From an uncultured Alphaproteobacteria bacterium (GTDB lineage Bacteria; Pseudomonadota; Alphaproteobacteria; UBA2966), in the NCBI GenBank assembly GCA_958295725.1, contig OY282368.1:2316001-2380000 (forward strand): a stretch of 64,000 bases of DNA. The letters are read 5' to 3'. Below, piece by piece: positions 43,792-53,986 of this stretch. Each line of letters starts with the position of its first letter. Position 1 is the first letter of the stretch. The notes below the pieces were generated by a model. It was not told where the DNA came from. It did no database searches and saw only the letters and a program-made list of their open reading frames with translations. The translations under genes and the position numbers were made by a program.

Positions 43792-45390
43792 TCAGGCCGC
43801 GTCCTTGAGGATCATCGCGGCGGCTTTCTCACCGATCATGACGGCCGCGGCGTTGGTGTTGCCGGAAACGATGGTCGGCATGATGGAGGCGTCGGCGACG
43901 CGCAACCCCTCGATGCCGCGCACTCTGAGACGCGGATCGACTACGGCACCGTCGTCGACGCCCATGCGGCAGGTCCCGGTGGGGTGATAGATGGTGCCGC
44001 CGATCTCCCGTGCGCGCGCCAGCAGTTCCTCGTCGGTCCGACGGTCGGGACCGGGGTCGATCTCGCGCTTGACATGCCTGGCGAAAGCCGGCTTGGCGGC
44101 GATCTCCCGCGCCAGCTTCATGCCGGCCACCGTCGTGATGCGGTCGATCTCCTCGGCCAGGTAGTTAGGGCGGATCCGCGGGTGCGCTCTGGAGTCCCGG
44201 GAGGAGATCGTGATCTCGCCCCGGCTTTCGGGACGGCACTGCGAGGACACCAGCGTCACCCCCGGGAAGTCGTGCAGGCCCAGGCGGGGATCGGGCGTGC
44301 TGAGCGGCATGAGGAAGAATTGGAGATCGGGCGTCGCCACCTCGGGGCGCGAGCGGGCGAAGAGGAAGGCCTGCCCGGCGGAGACGGTGAGCGGTCCCGT
44401 GCGCGTGAACAGGTACTGGATACCCATCGCCAGCGCCTTGAACGGATTGCGGACATCGCTGTTCAGGGAATGGAGCCCGTCGAGCTCGTAGACGCCGCGC
44501 ACCTGGAAGTGGTCCTGGAGATTGCGGCCGACCTCGGGCAGGTCGCGCACGACCGGGATGCCCAGGTTGCGCAGACGCACCGCGTCGCCGACACCGGAGA
44601 GCTGCAACAGCTGCGGCGAGTTGACCGTGCCTCCCGATAGCACGATCTCGCGATTCGCCCGGACGCGCCGTTCCTCGCCGCCGCGCGTGTAGGCGACCGC
44701 CGCGGCGCGGCCGTCCTCGACGAGGAGGCCGGTGACGAGCGCCCGCGTCGCGACGCGGAGATTGGGGCGCTTCCCGGCCGGGCGCAGGAACGCCGTCGCG
44801 GTACTGGAGCGGAGCCCGCGGCGCGTGGTCGTCTGATAATACCCGATGCCGTCCTGGGAGGCCCCGTTGTAGTCGGGGTTGTCCTCGAACCCGGCCTCCC
44901 GGCAGGCCGCGAGAAAGGCCTCGCATGCGGGGCGCCGGTCGGAGATCTCCTCGATGCCCATGTAGCCGCCGGTGGCGCGGTAGTCGTCCGCGCCCTTCTC
45001 GTAGTCCTCCGAGCGCTTGAAGTAGGGCAGGACGTCCTCGTAGCTCCATCCCGTGTTGCCGAGCTGGCGCCAGTGGTCGTAGTCGGCAGCCTGGCCCCGG
45101 ACATACAGGACGCCGTTGATCGAGCTGCTGCCGCCCAGCACCCGGCCGCGCGGCCAGGAGATCCCGCGGCCGCCGAGGTTGGGTTCCGGCTCCGTCTCGT
45201 AACGCCAGGAGAGGTCGGGATGATGCATGTTCCGGTAGTAGCCGACCGGGATATGGATCCACGGGTTCCAGTCCCTGCCGCCCGCCTCCAGCAGCAGAAC
45301 CCTGTTCCGCGGGTCTTCCGACAGCCTGTTGGCCACGACGCATCCAGCGGAACCCGCGCCGACGACGATGTAATCGCAGGTCTCGGTCAC
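43792..45390 (-). CDS. GMC-family FAD oxidoreductase (choline dehydrogenase-like)
   Basis: A 532-residue FAD flavoprotein oxidising an alcohol to an aldehyde. The ADP-binding GAGSAG is at 11-16, PRGRVLGGSSSINGVLYVRG is the GMC signature 1, and SGGTVNSPQLLQLSGVG the signature 2. The C-terminal IYHPTGTCRMG and SGNTNAAAVMIGEKAA carry the catalytic His/Asn pair. The GTG at 45390, preceded by GGGAG seven bases upstream, is preferred over the GTG at 45411. There is no signal peptide. The BetA-like group includes many alcohol, polyethylene glycol and choline dehydrogenases, so the substrate is not decided. Confidence 0.92.
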   Translation of the reverse strand: MTETCDYIVVGAGSAGCVVANRLSEDPRNRVLLLEAGGRDWNPWIHIPVGYYRNMHHPDLSWRYETEPEPNLGGRGISWPRGRVLGGSSSINGVLYVRGQAADYDHWRQLGNTGWSYEDVLPYFKRSEDYEKGADDYRATGGYMGIEEISDRRPACEAFLAACREAGFEDNPDYNGASQDGIGYYQTTTRRGLRSSTATAFLRPAGKRPNLRVATRALVTGLLVEDGRAAAVAYTRGGEERRVRANREIVLSGGTVNSPQLLQLSGVGDAVRLRNLGIPVVRDLPEVGRNLQDHFQVRGVYELDGLHSLNSDVRNPFKALAMGIQYLFTRTGPLTVSAGQAFLFARSRPEVATPDLQFFLMPLSTPDPRLGLHDFPGVTLVSSQCRPESRGEITISSRDSRAHPRIRPNYLAEEIDRITTVAGMKLAREIAAKPAFARHVKREIDPGPDRRTDEELLARAREIGGTIYHPTGTCRMGVDDGAVVDPRLRVRGIEGLRVADASIMPTIVSGNTNAAAVMIGEKAAAMILKDAA

Positions 45391-45455
45391 ACACGCTCTC
45401 CCACGGCCCACGGATACAGAGGCAGGCGGGCGCGATCAAGGACCGGGAGACGACG

Positions 45456-45495
45456 ATTCCCCTCCTCCCGACCTCCCCCCTCATAGAGGGAGGAG
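45456..45495. repeat. Dispersed CT/GA-rich hairpin repeat, copy 1
   Basis: A C-rich tract (TTCCCCTCCTCCCGACCTCC and following) ends in the hairpin CCTCCC..GGGAGG (45472-45493) and the trailer AGGAG. The same C-rich lead, GACCTcCCC core, short A/T loop and GGGGAGGAG trailer recur at 46382 and 51160, all between genes. This copy lies upstream of the FkbM gene. Confidence 0.6.
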
Positions 45496-45607
45496 TGTCG
45501 ATGGCCCCGGCGGCGGCGCCTGACGAGGCGGACGGGACGATGGGAAGTTCATCGCCACCGCCGCGCGCCCTATAGTGCCGGCATCATCGCCGTGTCGTGC
45601 CCGCAAC

Positions 45608-46303
45608 ATGAATCTCCCCGATCGTCTCAAATACCTCCTGATCCCGGCCTCTCTCCATGCCGCCAACCTTCATCGCCGCCTCGCGCGCCGGGAGCCCGAG
45701 CTCGGCCTGTTGCCGTGGCTGGTGCCCCGGTCCCGGGTGGCGGTCGACGTCGGCGCCAACAAGGGAGCCTATACGAGAGCCCTGCTCGCGCTCGCCGCGT
45801 CGGTGCATGCGTTCGAGCCGAACCCGGCGCTGCTGCCGTGGCTTCGGCGTATCCACTCCCCGCGGCTGACGGTTCATGCTCGCGCCCTCGGCGCCCGCGA
45901 CGGCGCCGGCACGCTCCGCATCCCCTTGAGCCGTAAGGGACAGCCGTCGAAGCAACGCGCCACCCTGGCCCGGCCGGCCGCCGACGCGAGGTACGTGGAG
46001 TCGCCGACCGAGGTGCGCCGGCTGGACTCCTTCGACATCGGCGACGTGGGGTTCGTCAAGATCGACGTCGAGGGGTACGAGTCCGAGGTGATCGCGGGCG
46101 CCGAGGAGACCATCGCGCGCTGCCGACCCACGCTCCTCGTTGAGATCGAGGAGAAGCACCGCGGCGAATCGCCCCGGACGACCATCGACAACATCGACGC
46201 GCTCGGCTATCGGTGCCACGTGCTGGTGGACGGGGCGCTGACCGACGCGCGCCGGTTCGAGATAACGCCGGCGATGTTCAACTGGATATTCCTGCCCCGC
46301 TGA
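45608..46303 (+). CDS. FkbM-family SAM-dependent methyltransferase
   Basis: A 231-residue FkbM-type methyltransferase. The SAM site reads VAVDVGANKGAYTRAL, followed by HAFEPNPALLPWL and the family signature VKIDVEGYESEVIAGAEET near residue 150-170. These enzymes O-methylate sugars or small molecules, often in polysaccharide or secondary-metabolite gene sets; none is adjacent here, and the gene stands alone between two copies of the hairpin repeat. The ATG at 45608 is favoured over the in-frame GTG at 45575 because homology begins at NLPDRLKYLL. Confidence 0.85.
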   Translation: MNLPDRLKYLLIPASLHAANLHRRLARREPELGLLPWLVPRSRVAVDVGANKGAYTRALLALAASVHAFEPNPALLPWLRRIHSPRLTVHARALGARDGAGTLRIPLSRKGQPSKQRATLARPAADARYVESPTEVRRLDSFDIGDVGFVKIDVEGYESEVIAGAEETIARCRPTLLVEIEEKHRGESPRTTIDNIDALGYRCHVLVDGALTDARRFEITPAMFNWIFLPR

Positions 46304-46381
46304 GGGCGGCGGCCGGCGCTACCGCTTGGGTGCGCATCTGGAGTTGAGGCTGGACCTCGCTGCGGGCCTCGAGGCCGACCG

Positions 46382-46423
46382 TACCCCCCTTCCCGACCTT
46401 CCCTTCGTCAGGGGGGAGGAGAC
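46382..46423. repeat. Dispersed CT/GA-rich hairpin repeat, copy 2
   Basis: TACCCCCCTTCCCGACCTTC opens this copy, followed by a TTCGTCA loop region and GGGGGGAGGAGA. It is the same element as at 45456 and 51160, sharing the TACCCCC lead with copy 3. It lies between the FkbM gene and tRNA-Lys; either could use it as a terminator. Confidence 0.6.
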
Positions 46424-46442
46424 AGCAAATCGAAGGGCCGAG

Positions 46443-46518
<76 letters not shown>

Positions 46519-46589
46519 TTACGGTGATTCAGTAGTCGAGCGTCAGCGCGAAGGCAAGAGCTCGGGGCTGGCTCAAGGAACCATGCCCG

Positions 46590-47747
46590 TTACGGCTCCT
46601 CCGCCCCGGCGCGCCGGGGCAGGCTCGCATCGCGGTGGATATGGACGCTCATGACCAGTCCGAAACCCACCAGGGTAGTCACCATGGCGGTCCCGCCGTA
46701 GGACACGAGCGGCAGCGGCGCGCCGACGACGGGTATCAGGCCCGTCACCATGGCGATATTGGCGCAGAAATAGACGAAGAAAGTCGCCGCGATCCCCATC
46801 GCCAGCAGACGCCCGAACTGGCTTCGCGAGCGCAGCGCGATGGCGATCGCGTAGGTCAGGATGAAGATGTAGAGCGTGAGAAGGCCGAGCGCGCCCACCA
46901 GGCCGAACTCCTCCGCGAGCATCGTGAAGATGAAGTCGGTCCGCATCTCGGGCAGGAAGTGGAGGTGACTCTGGGTTCCCTGGAGGAGGCCCTTGCCGAA
47001 CACGCCGCCCGAACCCAGCGCGATCTTCGATTGCAGGATATGGTAGCCGGCTCCCAGGGGATCGCGCTCGGGGTCGAAGAAGGTGAGGATGCGCTCGCGC
47101 TGGTAGTCGCGCAGATAATGCCAGACGACGGGGATGGCGGCGAGGGCGGCCGCGGCCACCGCGCCCAGGACCCTGAGTCGCACGCCGGAGAGAAAGAACA
47201 TCGCGCCCGCGCCGATCAACAGCAACAGTGCCGTTCCGAGGTCCGGCTGGCGCAACACCAGCGCCACGGGAACGATCGCCATCGCCGTCGGCGCGACGAG
47301 GCGCCGCAACCAGGCGATCTCGTCATGGGCGAGACCGTGGAAGTAACGGGCGAGCGCCAGGACGAGAGCGATCTTCATGATCTCCGACGGCTGCAGCTGG
47401 AAGGGGCCGAGATCGATCCACCGCCGCGCTCCCATGCCGACCGTGCCGACAACCTCCACGGCGACCAGCAACGCCAGGGAGATGCCATAGAGGGGGAACG
47501 CCGCGCGCAGCCAGAACCGGATATCCACGACGGCGACGATCAGCATCAGAAGGAAACCGACGCCGAAACGGACCAGTTGCCGCGATACCCACGTTTCGGT
47601 GGTGCCCTCGGAGATCGAGTACAACATCGTCAACCCGACACAAGCCGTGACGGCGATGAGCAGCACGAGACCCCAGTTCAACTGCTGGATCCGCTGAACG
47701 ACGGTGAGGCGACTCTCGCTCAGGCCGGTCGAGGTCTGGACCGCCAT
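46590..47747 (-). CDS. rodA: Peptidoglycan glycosyltransferase RodA (SEDS family)
   Basis: A 385-residue polytopic inner-membrane SEDS protein with about ten helices that polymerises lipid II for lateral wall growth together with PBP2. Diagnostic segments are RWIDLGPFQLQPSEIMKIALVL, RQPDLGTALLLLIGAGAMFF and the C-terminal GLIPVVGAPLPLVSYGGTAM. The start at 47747 follows the mrdA stop by one base, so the two are translationally coupled. It is the last gene of the mreBCD-mrdA-rodA cluster before tRNA-Lys. Confidence 0.97.
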   Translation of the reverse strand: MAVQTSTGLSESRLTVVQRIQQLNWGLVLLIAVTACVGLTMLYSISEGTTETWVSRQLVRFGVGFLLMLIVAVVDIRFWLRAAFPLYGISLALLVAVEVVGTVGMGARRWIDLGPFQLQPSEIMKIALVLALARYFHGLAHDEIAWLRRLVAPTAMAIVPVALVLRQPDLGTALLLLIGAGAMFFLSGVRLRVLGAVAAAALAAIPVVWHYLRDYQRERILTFFDPERDPLGAGYHILQSKIALGSGGVFGKGLLQGTQSHLHFLPEMRTDFIFTMLAEEFGLVGALGLLTLYIFILTYAIAIALRSRSQFGRLLAMGIAATFFVYFCANIAMVTGLIPVVGAPLPLVSYGGTAMVTTLVGFGLVMSVHIHRDASLPRRAGAEEP

Positions 47748-47748
47748 G

Positions 47749-49611
47749 TCAGGTCTCGCCGGACGTCGTGTTCGCGACGGGCCTGCCGACGGCCGGCGCC
47801 CGGTCCGGATCGCGCCTCAGCGCCTCCGTCAGCACGTCGCGGGCCACGGGAGCCGCCGCCGAGGAGCCGCCGCCGCCGTGCTCGACGACCACGGCCACCG
47901 CGTAACGGGGGGCGTCGACGGGGGCGAAACCCACGAACAGCGCATGGTCCCGTTCCTTCCAGGGAAGGTCCTCCTTCTTCAGGACCCCCGTCCGGCGCTC
48001 GGCCTCGGTGATGCGCCGGACCTGAACGGTTCCCGTCTTCCCCGCGATCGCCATACCCGGTTCGCGGATCCGCGCCCGGTAGGCCGTGCCGTGGGGACTG
48101 TTGCTGACCATGTCCATCGCCCGCTGAACGAGCGACAGGGACGTCGCCGACAGTCCGAGCGATTCCGGCGCCGGACGCTCCGCCGGCGGCTCCCCCGCGA
48201 TCAGGGTCGGCCTCACCCGGAACCCGCCGTTCGCGATCTGGGCCGTCATGACGGCGAGTTGCAGCGGCGTGGCCAGCAGGTAGCCCTGACCGATTCCCGA
48301 TAACAGCGTCTCGCCCTGATGCCAAGGCCGGCCGTGGCGACGCCGCATCCATTCGCGGCTCGGCACGAGGCCGCCCTCCTCGCCTTCGATGTCGATACCG
48401 GTGGGAGCTCCGAAGCCGAACCGCCCGGCCATCTCGCCGATACGGTCGATGCCGACGCGGCGCGCGACGTCGTAGAAATGGATATCGCAGGATCGCTCGA
48501 TGGCGTGGGGCAACGACAACACGCCGTGGCCGCCCTTCTTCCAGCAGTGGAAGAAGCGGTCGCCGAATTCCATTCGGCCGGAGCAGAACACCCGGTGATC
48601 GGCCGGGATCGTCCCGGCCTCCAGACCGGCCAGCGCGACGATCATCTTGAAGGTCGATCCCGGCGCGTATTGACCGCTGATCGCGCGGTGCACCAGCGGC
48701 GCCCGGGGATGCCGCGTCAGCGCGCGCCACTGTCGCGAATCGAAGCCCAGATGGAAAGCGTTGGGGTCGAAGCTCGGCGTCGAGACGAGAGCCAGCAGCT
48801 CTCCCGAATACACACCCATGACCACGACCGATCCGGCTTCGTCGCCGAGACGTTCGTAGGCCAGCCGCTGCAGCTCCGCGTCGATGGACAGGCGTACGTC
48901 GCGTCCGGGCTCGCCGGCCTTCCTCTCGATCTCGCGGATGGCCCGGCCGTAGGCGTTGACCTCGACCTGGCTGTTCCCGGCCTTGCCTCTCAGGACCATC
49001 TCGCGGGCCTTCTCGACGCCCCTCTTGCCCGTACGGAATTCCGGGAGCTTGAGCAACGGATCGCCGGTCTGCTCCTCCGGCGACACGGGGCCGACATAGC
49101 CGACCAGATGGGCCAACGGCTGCCCATGGGGGTAGAAGCGCGACTCTCCGACGCCGGGCTGCACGCCGGGCAGGTTCGGCATGTGCGCGTTGATTCGCGC
49201 GAACTGCCCCCAGGACAGATTCTCGAGGACCGTCACGGGCATGAAGCCGGCGTTGCGTTCGGCTTCGCGCAGCACCCGGTGCAGGTCGCGGTCGTCGATC
49301 CGAACCAAGCCGCGCAGCACGGACAGGGTCCGCGTCACGCTGGACGTCTGCTCGGGGATCAGGAGTATCCGATAGTTCCGCCGGTTGTTGGCCACCTCGA
49401 TTCCGAAGCGGTCGAGAATGCGGCCCCGGGACTGCGGCAGCAATCGCCATGAGATCCGGTTCTCCTCGGCGAGCACCCGGTAGCGGCCGGTGTTGATCAC
49501 CTGGAGGTAGTAGAGACGGCCCACGAGCACCGCGGTGAGCGCCGCCGCGCCCCCCGAGAGCACCAGCGCCCGCCGGGTGAATGCCTTCCGCCGGACGAAG
49601 TCCCGTTGCAT
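47749..49611 (-). CDS. mrdA: Penicillin-binding protein 2 (elongasome transpeptidase)
   Basis: A 620-residue class B PBP that cross-links peptidoglycan in the elongasome. One N-terminal membrane helix (about 14-34) and a PBP dimer/pedestal domain (containing PQSRGRILDRFG) precede the transpeptidase domain. Its active site is S319-TF-K322 in APGSTFK, followed by an S-x-N type stretch and KTGTVQV (the KTG motif). Length is normal. It is separated from mreD by one base and from rodA by one base. Confidence 0.97.
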   Translation of the reverse strand: MQRDFVRRKAFTRRALVLSGGAAALTAVLVGRLYYLQVINTGRYRVLAEENRISWRLLPQSRGRILDRFGIEVANNRRNYRILLIPEQTSSVTRTLSVLRGLVRIDDRDLHRVLREAERNAGFMPVTVLENLSWGQFARINAHMPNLPGVQPGVGESRFYPHGQPLAHLVGYVGPVSPEEQTGDPLLKLPEFRTGKRGVEKAREMVLRGKAGNSQVEVNAYGRAIREIERKAGEPGRDVRLSIDAELQRLAYERLGDEAGSVVVMGVYSGELLALVSTPSFDPNAFHLGFDSRQWRALTRHPRAPLVHRAISGQYAPGSTFKMIVALAGLEAGTIPADHRVFCSGRMEFGDRFFHCWKKGGHGVLSLPHAIERSCDIHFYDVARRVGIDRIGEMAGRFGFGAPTGIDIEGEEGGLVPSREWMRRRHGRPWHQGETLLSGIGQGYLLATPLQLAVMTAQIANGGFRVRPTLIAGEPPAERPAPESLGLSATSLSLVQRAMDMVSNSPHGTAYRARIREPGMAIAGKTGTVQVRRITEAERRTGVLKKEDLPWKERDHALFVGFAPVDAPRYAVAVVVEHGGGGSSAAAPVARDVLTEALRRDPDRAPAVGRPVANTTSGET

Positions 49612-49612
49612 G

Positions 49613-50128
49613 TCAGGCCGTTCGCTGCGTCGCCCGGGCGACGCGGGCGAAAATCCAGACGACGCAGGGATAGACGGCGAACGTCAGAATCCCTTGCAGA
49701 GCCACCGGGAGCGGGTCCACCAGGGCGGCGAAATAGACGCATGCGATCAGCCAGCAAGCCAGGGTCGCGCCGACCGCGACGAAGGCGAAGCCGAACCATT
49801 CGATGAGAAAGGTCTTTCCCAGAAATGCCCGACGCTGCGTGGAGACGAGACCGTGGACGACCACCAGGACCAATGCGAACAAGCCGAGCGGCTCGCCGGT
49901 AAGACCGTCCTGCACGAGGCCGAGGGTGAACACGACCGGCGCAGGCAACAGTTCCGGCCGGTAGATGCTCCAGTGATAGACCGCCATCAGCGCGAAGAAG
50001 GGCGTCGTCTCGGGCAGCGCGGAGAAGCCCCCGGGGACCACCGAAAGGAGCACGGCGGCAAGCGTTAGCGTGGCCGGTATCAGCAGATGTGGCCGAACGC
50101 CGAAGCGGTGCCACGCCAAGCCCTTCAT
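49613..50128 (-). CDS. mreD: Rod shape-determining protein MreD
   Basis: A 171-residue inner-membrane protein with about five to six hydrophobic helices and no soluble domain, matching MreD in size and in features such as PETTPFFALMAVYHWSIYRP and FTLGLVQDGLTGEPLGL. MreD helps to assemble the elongasome with MreC and PBP2. The start overlaps the mreC stop by four bases, giving tight coupling. Assignment rests on these motifs together with the operon context. Confidence 0.93.
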   Translation of the reverse strand: MKGLAWHRFGVRPHLLIPATLTLAAVLLSVVPGGFSALPETTPFFALMAVYHWSIYRPELLPAPVVFTLGLVQDGLTGEPLGLFALVLVVVHGLVSTQRRAFLGKTFLIEWFGFAFVAVGATLACWLIACVYFAALVDPLPVALQGILTFAVYPCVVWIFARVARATQRTA

Positions 50129-51006
50129 CGCGGCGCCCGTCCCCGTCCGGCGGCCGGCTCGCGAGACGGCGGCCGGTCGAAGGGATGCTTGACGACGCGG
50201 ACGTAATCGAGTCGATGGAACTGGACGAAGGGCTGGACGTGGACCACGCCGCCCTCCACCGACGTCACCACGCCGACGGGTAGTTCCGCCGGGAATACAC
50301 CGCCGTGACCCGACGTGACGATGCGGTCGCCGGGGCTCGTCCGCGCGCCTGCAGGGAGATAGCCGATCGTCAGGACGTTCGAGTTGTCGCCCTCCAGCAC
50401 GCCGCGGTCGCGCGATGGCTCGACAACGATGGGAATCCGTGAGTTGAGGTCGGTGATCAGGAGGATGCGGGAGGATCTCAGGCCGACCTCGGCCACCCGT
50501 CCCACGAGGCCGTTCCCGTTGATCGCCGCCTGTCCCCCGACGACACCGTCCCGCCTGCCCGCGTTGAGCAAAACGGTACGGACGAAAGGTCCTCCGGAAT
50601 CGCCGATTACCCGAGCCGAGACGAACGTCGAGGACGGATCCGCCCGAGCGTCGAGCAAGGCCGCCAGCCCCGCGTGCTGTTGCCGCAGCCGGAGGGCGGT
50701 GGCCCGCCAGTGCATGAGCCGCGCGTTCTCCTCCCGGAGCCGGGCGTTTTGCTCGTGCAAGTACGCGAGGAACTTGACCTCTTCCACGACCCGGCTGATG
50801 GCAATCGCAGGCTGCGACAGGACTTCAAGCACGGGCGATGCGGTGTCGAGCACGGCCGCACGGAAACGCTCGACCACCCGCGTGTCCGACTTGTCGAGCA
50901 GCATCAGCGTCACCGCCGCCCCCGCCAGCAGCAGAAGCGCGAGGCGCTGGACCATGACCCTGATGGATATGGCGTCTCGCCGCGTCTCGCCGCCCCGCTG
51001 TCTCAC
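50125..51006 (-). CDS. mreC: Rod shape-determining protein MreC
   Basis: A 293-residue protein anchored by one N-terminal helix (about 19-40), with a predicted coiled coil (about 75-120, EEVKFLAYLHEQNARLREEN) and a periplasmic double beta-barrel domain (VIGDSGGPFVRTVLLNAGRR, NGNGLVGRV, GDRIVTSGHGGVFPAELPVG). It activates PBP2/RodA. The C-terminal ~30 residues are basic and low in complexity. It lies 317 bases downstream of mreB, with a copy of the hairpin repeat in the gap, so mreB may be separated from mreCD by partial termination. Confidence 0.96.
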   Translation of the reverse strand: MRQRGGETRRDAISIRVMVQRLALLLLAGAAVTLMLLDKSDTRVVERFRAAVLDTASPVLEVLSQPAIAISRVVEEVKFLAYLHEQNARLREENARLMHWRATALRLRQQHAGLAALLDARADPSSTFVSARVIGDSGGPFVRTVLLNAGRRDGVVGGQAAINGNGLVGRVAEVGLRSSRILLITDLNSRIPIVVEPSRDRGVLEGDNSNVLTIGYLPAGARTSPGDRIVTSGHGGVFPAELPVGVVTSVEGGVVHVQPFVQFHRLDYVRVVKHPFDRPPSREPAAGRGRAPR

Positions 51007-51323
51007 GCGATCACCCTCCGCCGACTATCCGCGTCGGGCCGATGTCGCGCGCCCGCCCGGCAGACGGAGAAACCGGCGGCCCACCACCGCTCCAGCACGA
51101 CCGGAACCGCTCCGGGAGCCCGGCCGGAAACCCTCGCGGTTTCCATCCTGCCCACCGCGTACCCCCTTCCGACCTCCCCCTGAAAAGGGGAGGAGACCGA
51201 GTTTGGAAAAGGCCGTCGAGCGGGCTCGTCCCGAGGCGTGTCCGGCCCTCCTGTGCGAGTGTTCCATCCCCGGAGACCGCGACATGTAGAGGTAGGGGCC
51301 ATCCGCCAGTTTCAGGTCAGGTT
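51007..51323. other. mreB-mreC interval (317 bases)
   Basis: No coding region is seen. The interval contains the third copy of the dispersed hairpin repeat (51160-51197), which could attenuate transcription between mreB and mreCD. The remainder is GC-rich with no clear promoter pair for mreC. Confidence 0.5.
51160..51197. repeat. Dispersed CT/GA-rich hairpin repeat, copy 3
   Basis: TACCCCCTTCCGACCTCCCC is followed by a perfect 7-bp stem CCTCCCC/GGGGAGG (51173-51193, loop CTGAAAA) and the trailer AGACCGAG. It is the best-formed of three copies (also 45456 and 46382) that share lead, stem and trailer. All sit between genes within a 6-kb stretch. Confidence 0.65.
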
Positions 51324-52367
<1,044 letters not shown>

Positions 52368-52438
52368 TCAGACTCCAGATCCGGGGGATGGACCGCGCCT
52401 CCGCACCCCCATGTTGACCGAATGGCGACAGCCTTCCG

Positions 52439-53986
52439 TCATGCGCTCAGCGCCGCTGGCGCCGTTTTCTCCCTCTTGACCATCAGCTTGTTGAGCGCGT
52501 TCACATACGCCCGGGCCGACGCCACGAGCGTGTCCGTATCCGCGCCCTGTCCATTCACGGTCTTGCCCGACTCCTCGAGCCGAACCGTCACTTCGGCCTG
52601 GGCGTCGGTGCCCTCGGTTACCGCGTGCACCTGATAGAACTGCAATTTCGCGTCGTGCGGCACCAGTCCCTTGATCGCGTTGAACGTCGCGTCGACGGGC
52701 CCGTCCCCCGTCGACGTGGTCGACCTGACCTCGCCTTCGACGCGGAGCTCGAGCTCCGCCGTCTGCGGACCCCGCGAACCCGCGATGACGTAGAGGGAGA
52801 CGAACTTGATCCGGTCGTCCGCTCTCAGCTCGTCATCGACGAGCGCGACGATGTCCTCGTCGAAGACGTTCTTCTTCTTGTCGGCGAGATCCTTGAAACG
52901 GCGGAAGGCGTCGTTGAGCGCGTTGTCGCCCAGCTCGAATCCCAGCTCGCGGAGCTTCTCGCGAAAGGCGTGGCGTCCCGAGTGCTTGCCCATCACGAGA
53001 CTGGACTTGTTCAGTCCCACGGACTCCGGGGTCATGATCTCGTAGGTCCCGGCGTGCTTGAGCACGCCGTCCTGATGGATGCCGGCCTCGTGGGCGAAGG
53101 CGTTGGCGCCGACGATCGCCTTGTTCGGCTGCACGGTGAAGCCGGTGACCGCCGCCACCAGGCGGGACGCCTTGGTGATGTGCTCGGTCTCGACCCCGGT
53201 GACGAAGGGCATGAGGTCGTTGCGCGTCCGCAACGCCATCACGACCTCCTCGAGCGCCGCGTTCCCGGCTCTTTCGCCCAGGCCGTTGATCGTACATTCG
53301 ACCTGGCGCGCGCCGTTGGCGACGCCGGCCAGGGAGTTGGCGACCGCCAGTCCCAGGTCGTTATGGCAGTGAGTGGAGACCCGCGCCTTGTCGATGTTGG
53401 GCACCCGATCGAAGAGCATGCGGATCAAGGCGCCGAACTCCTCCGGGATGGCGTAGCCGACGGTATCCGGGATATTGATCGTCGTCGCACCGGCCTTGAT
53501 GGCGGACTCGACGCAGCGGCACAGAAAGTCGTATTCCGTGCGCGTTCCGTCCTCGGGGCTCCATTCGACGTCGTCGGTGAAGGAGCGCGCATAAGCCACG
53601 GAATCGAAGACCGCGTCGTGCACGGCCTCCGGCTCCATCTGGAGCTTGTATTTCATGTGCAGGGGACTGGTGGACAGGAACGTATGGATCCGCATCCGCC
53701 TCGCCGGCTTCAACGCCTCGGCCGCCCGGTCGATGTCCTTCCGTCCGGCCCGCGCGAGACCGCAGACCGTGGATCTTTCGACCACCTTGGCGATCTCGTG
53801 GACCGCCTTGAAATCGCCGTTGGAGGCAATGGGAAAGCCGGCCTCGATCACGTCGACGCCCATATCCTCGAGGACCTCCGCCAGACGCAGTTTTTCCTCG
53901 AGGTTCATGGACGCGCCCGGCGATTGCTCGCCGTCACGCATTGTCGTGTCGAAAATCAGTACCCGGTTTGAATCCGTTTCGGTCAT
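52439..53986 (-). CDS. leuA: 2-Isopropylmalate synthase
   Basis: A 515-residue enzyme catalysing the first committed step of leucine biosynthesis: acetyl-CoA plus 2-ketoisovalerate to 2-isopropylmalate. The DRE-TIM barrel begins FDTTMRDGEQSPG (12-24), the metal site is THCHNDLGLAVAN, GLGERAGNAALEEV is the second signature, and the C-terminal ~130 residues form the LeuA regulatory domain that binds leucine. The ATG at 53986 has AAGGA eight bases upstream; the frame is open further but without homology. Feedback by leucine is expected from the family. Confidence 0.97.
   Translation of the reverse strand: MTETDSNRVLIFDTTMRDGEQSPGASMNLEEKLRLAEVLEDMGVDVIEAGFPIASNGDFKAVHEIAKVVERSTVCGLARAGRKDIDRAAEALKPARRMRIHTFLSTSPLHMKYKLQMEPEAVHDAVFDSVAYARSFTDDVEWSPEDGTRTEYDFLCRCVESAIKAGATTINIPDTVGYAIPEEFGALIRMLFDRVPNIDKARVSTHCHNDLGLAVANSLAGVANGARQVECTINGLGERAGNAALEEVVMALRTRNDLMPFVTGVETEHITKASRLVAAVTGFTVQPNKAIVGANAFAHEAGIHQDGVLKHAGTYEIMTPESVGLNKSSLVMGKHSGRHAFREKLRELGFELGDNALNDAFRRFKDLADKKKNVFDEDIVALVDDELRADDRIKFVSLYVIAGSRGPQTAELELRVEGEVRSTTSTGDGPVDATFNAIKGLVPHDAKLQFYQVHAVTEGTDAQAEVTVRLEESGKTVNGQGADTDTLVASARAYVNALNKLMVKREKTAPAALSA

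Noticed and set aside
46635..48011. A 458-codon plus-strand frame over rodA and mrdA.
   Set aside because: Charged, low-complexity translation typical of antisense frames; rodA and mrdA are unambiguous.
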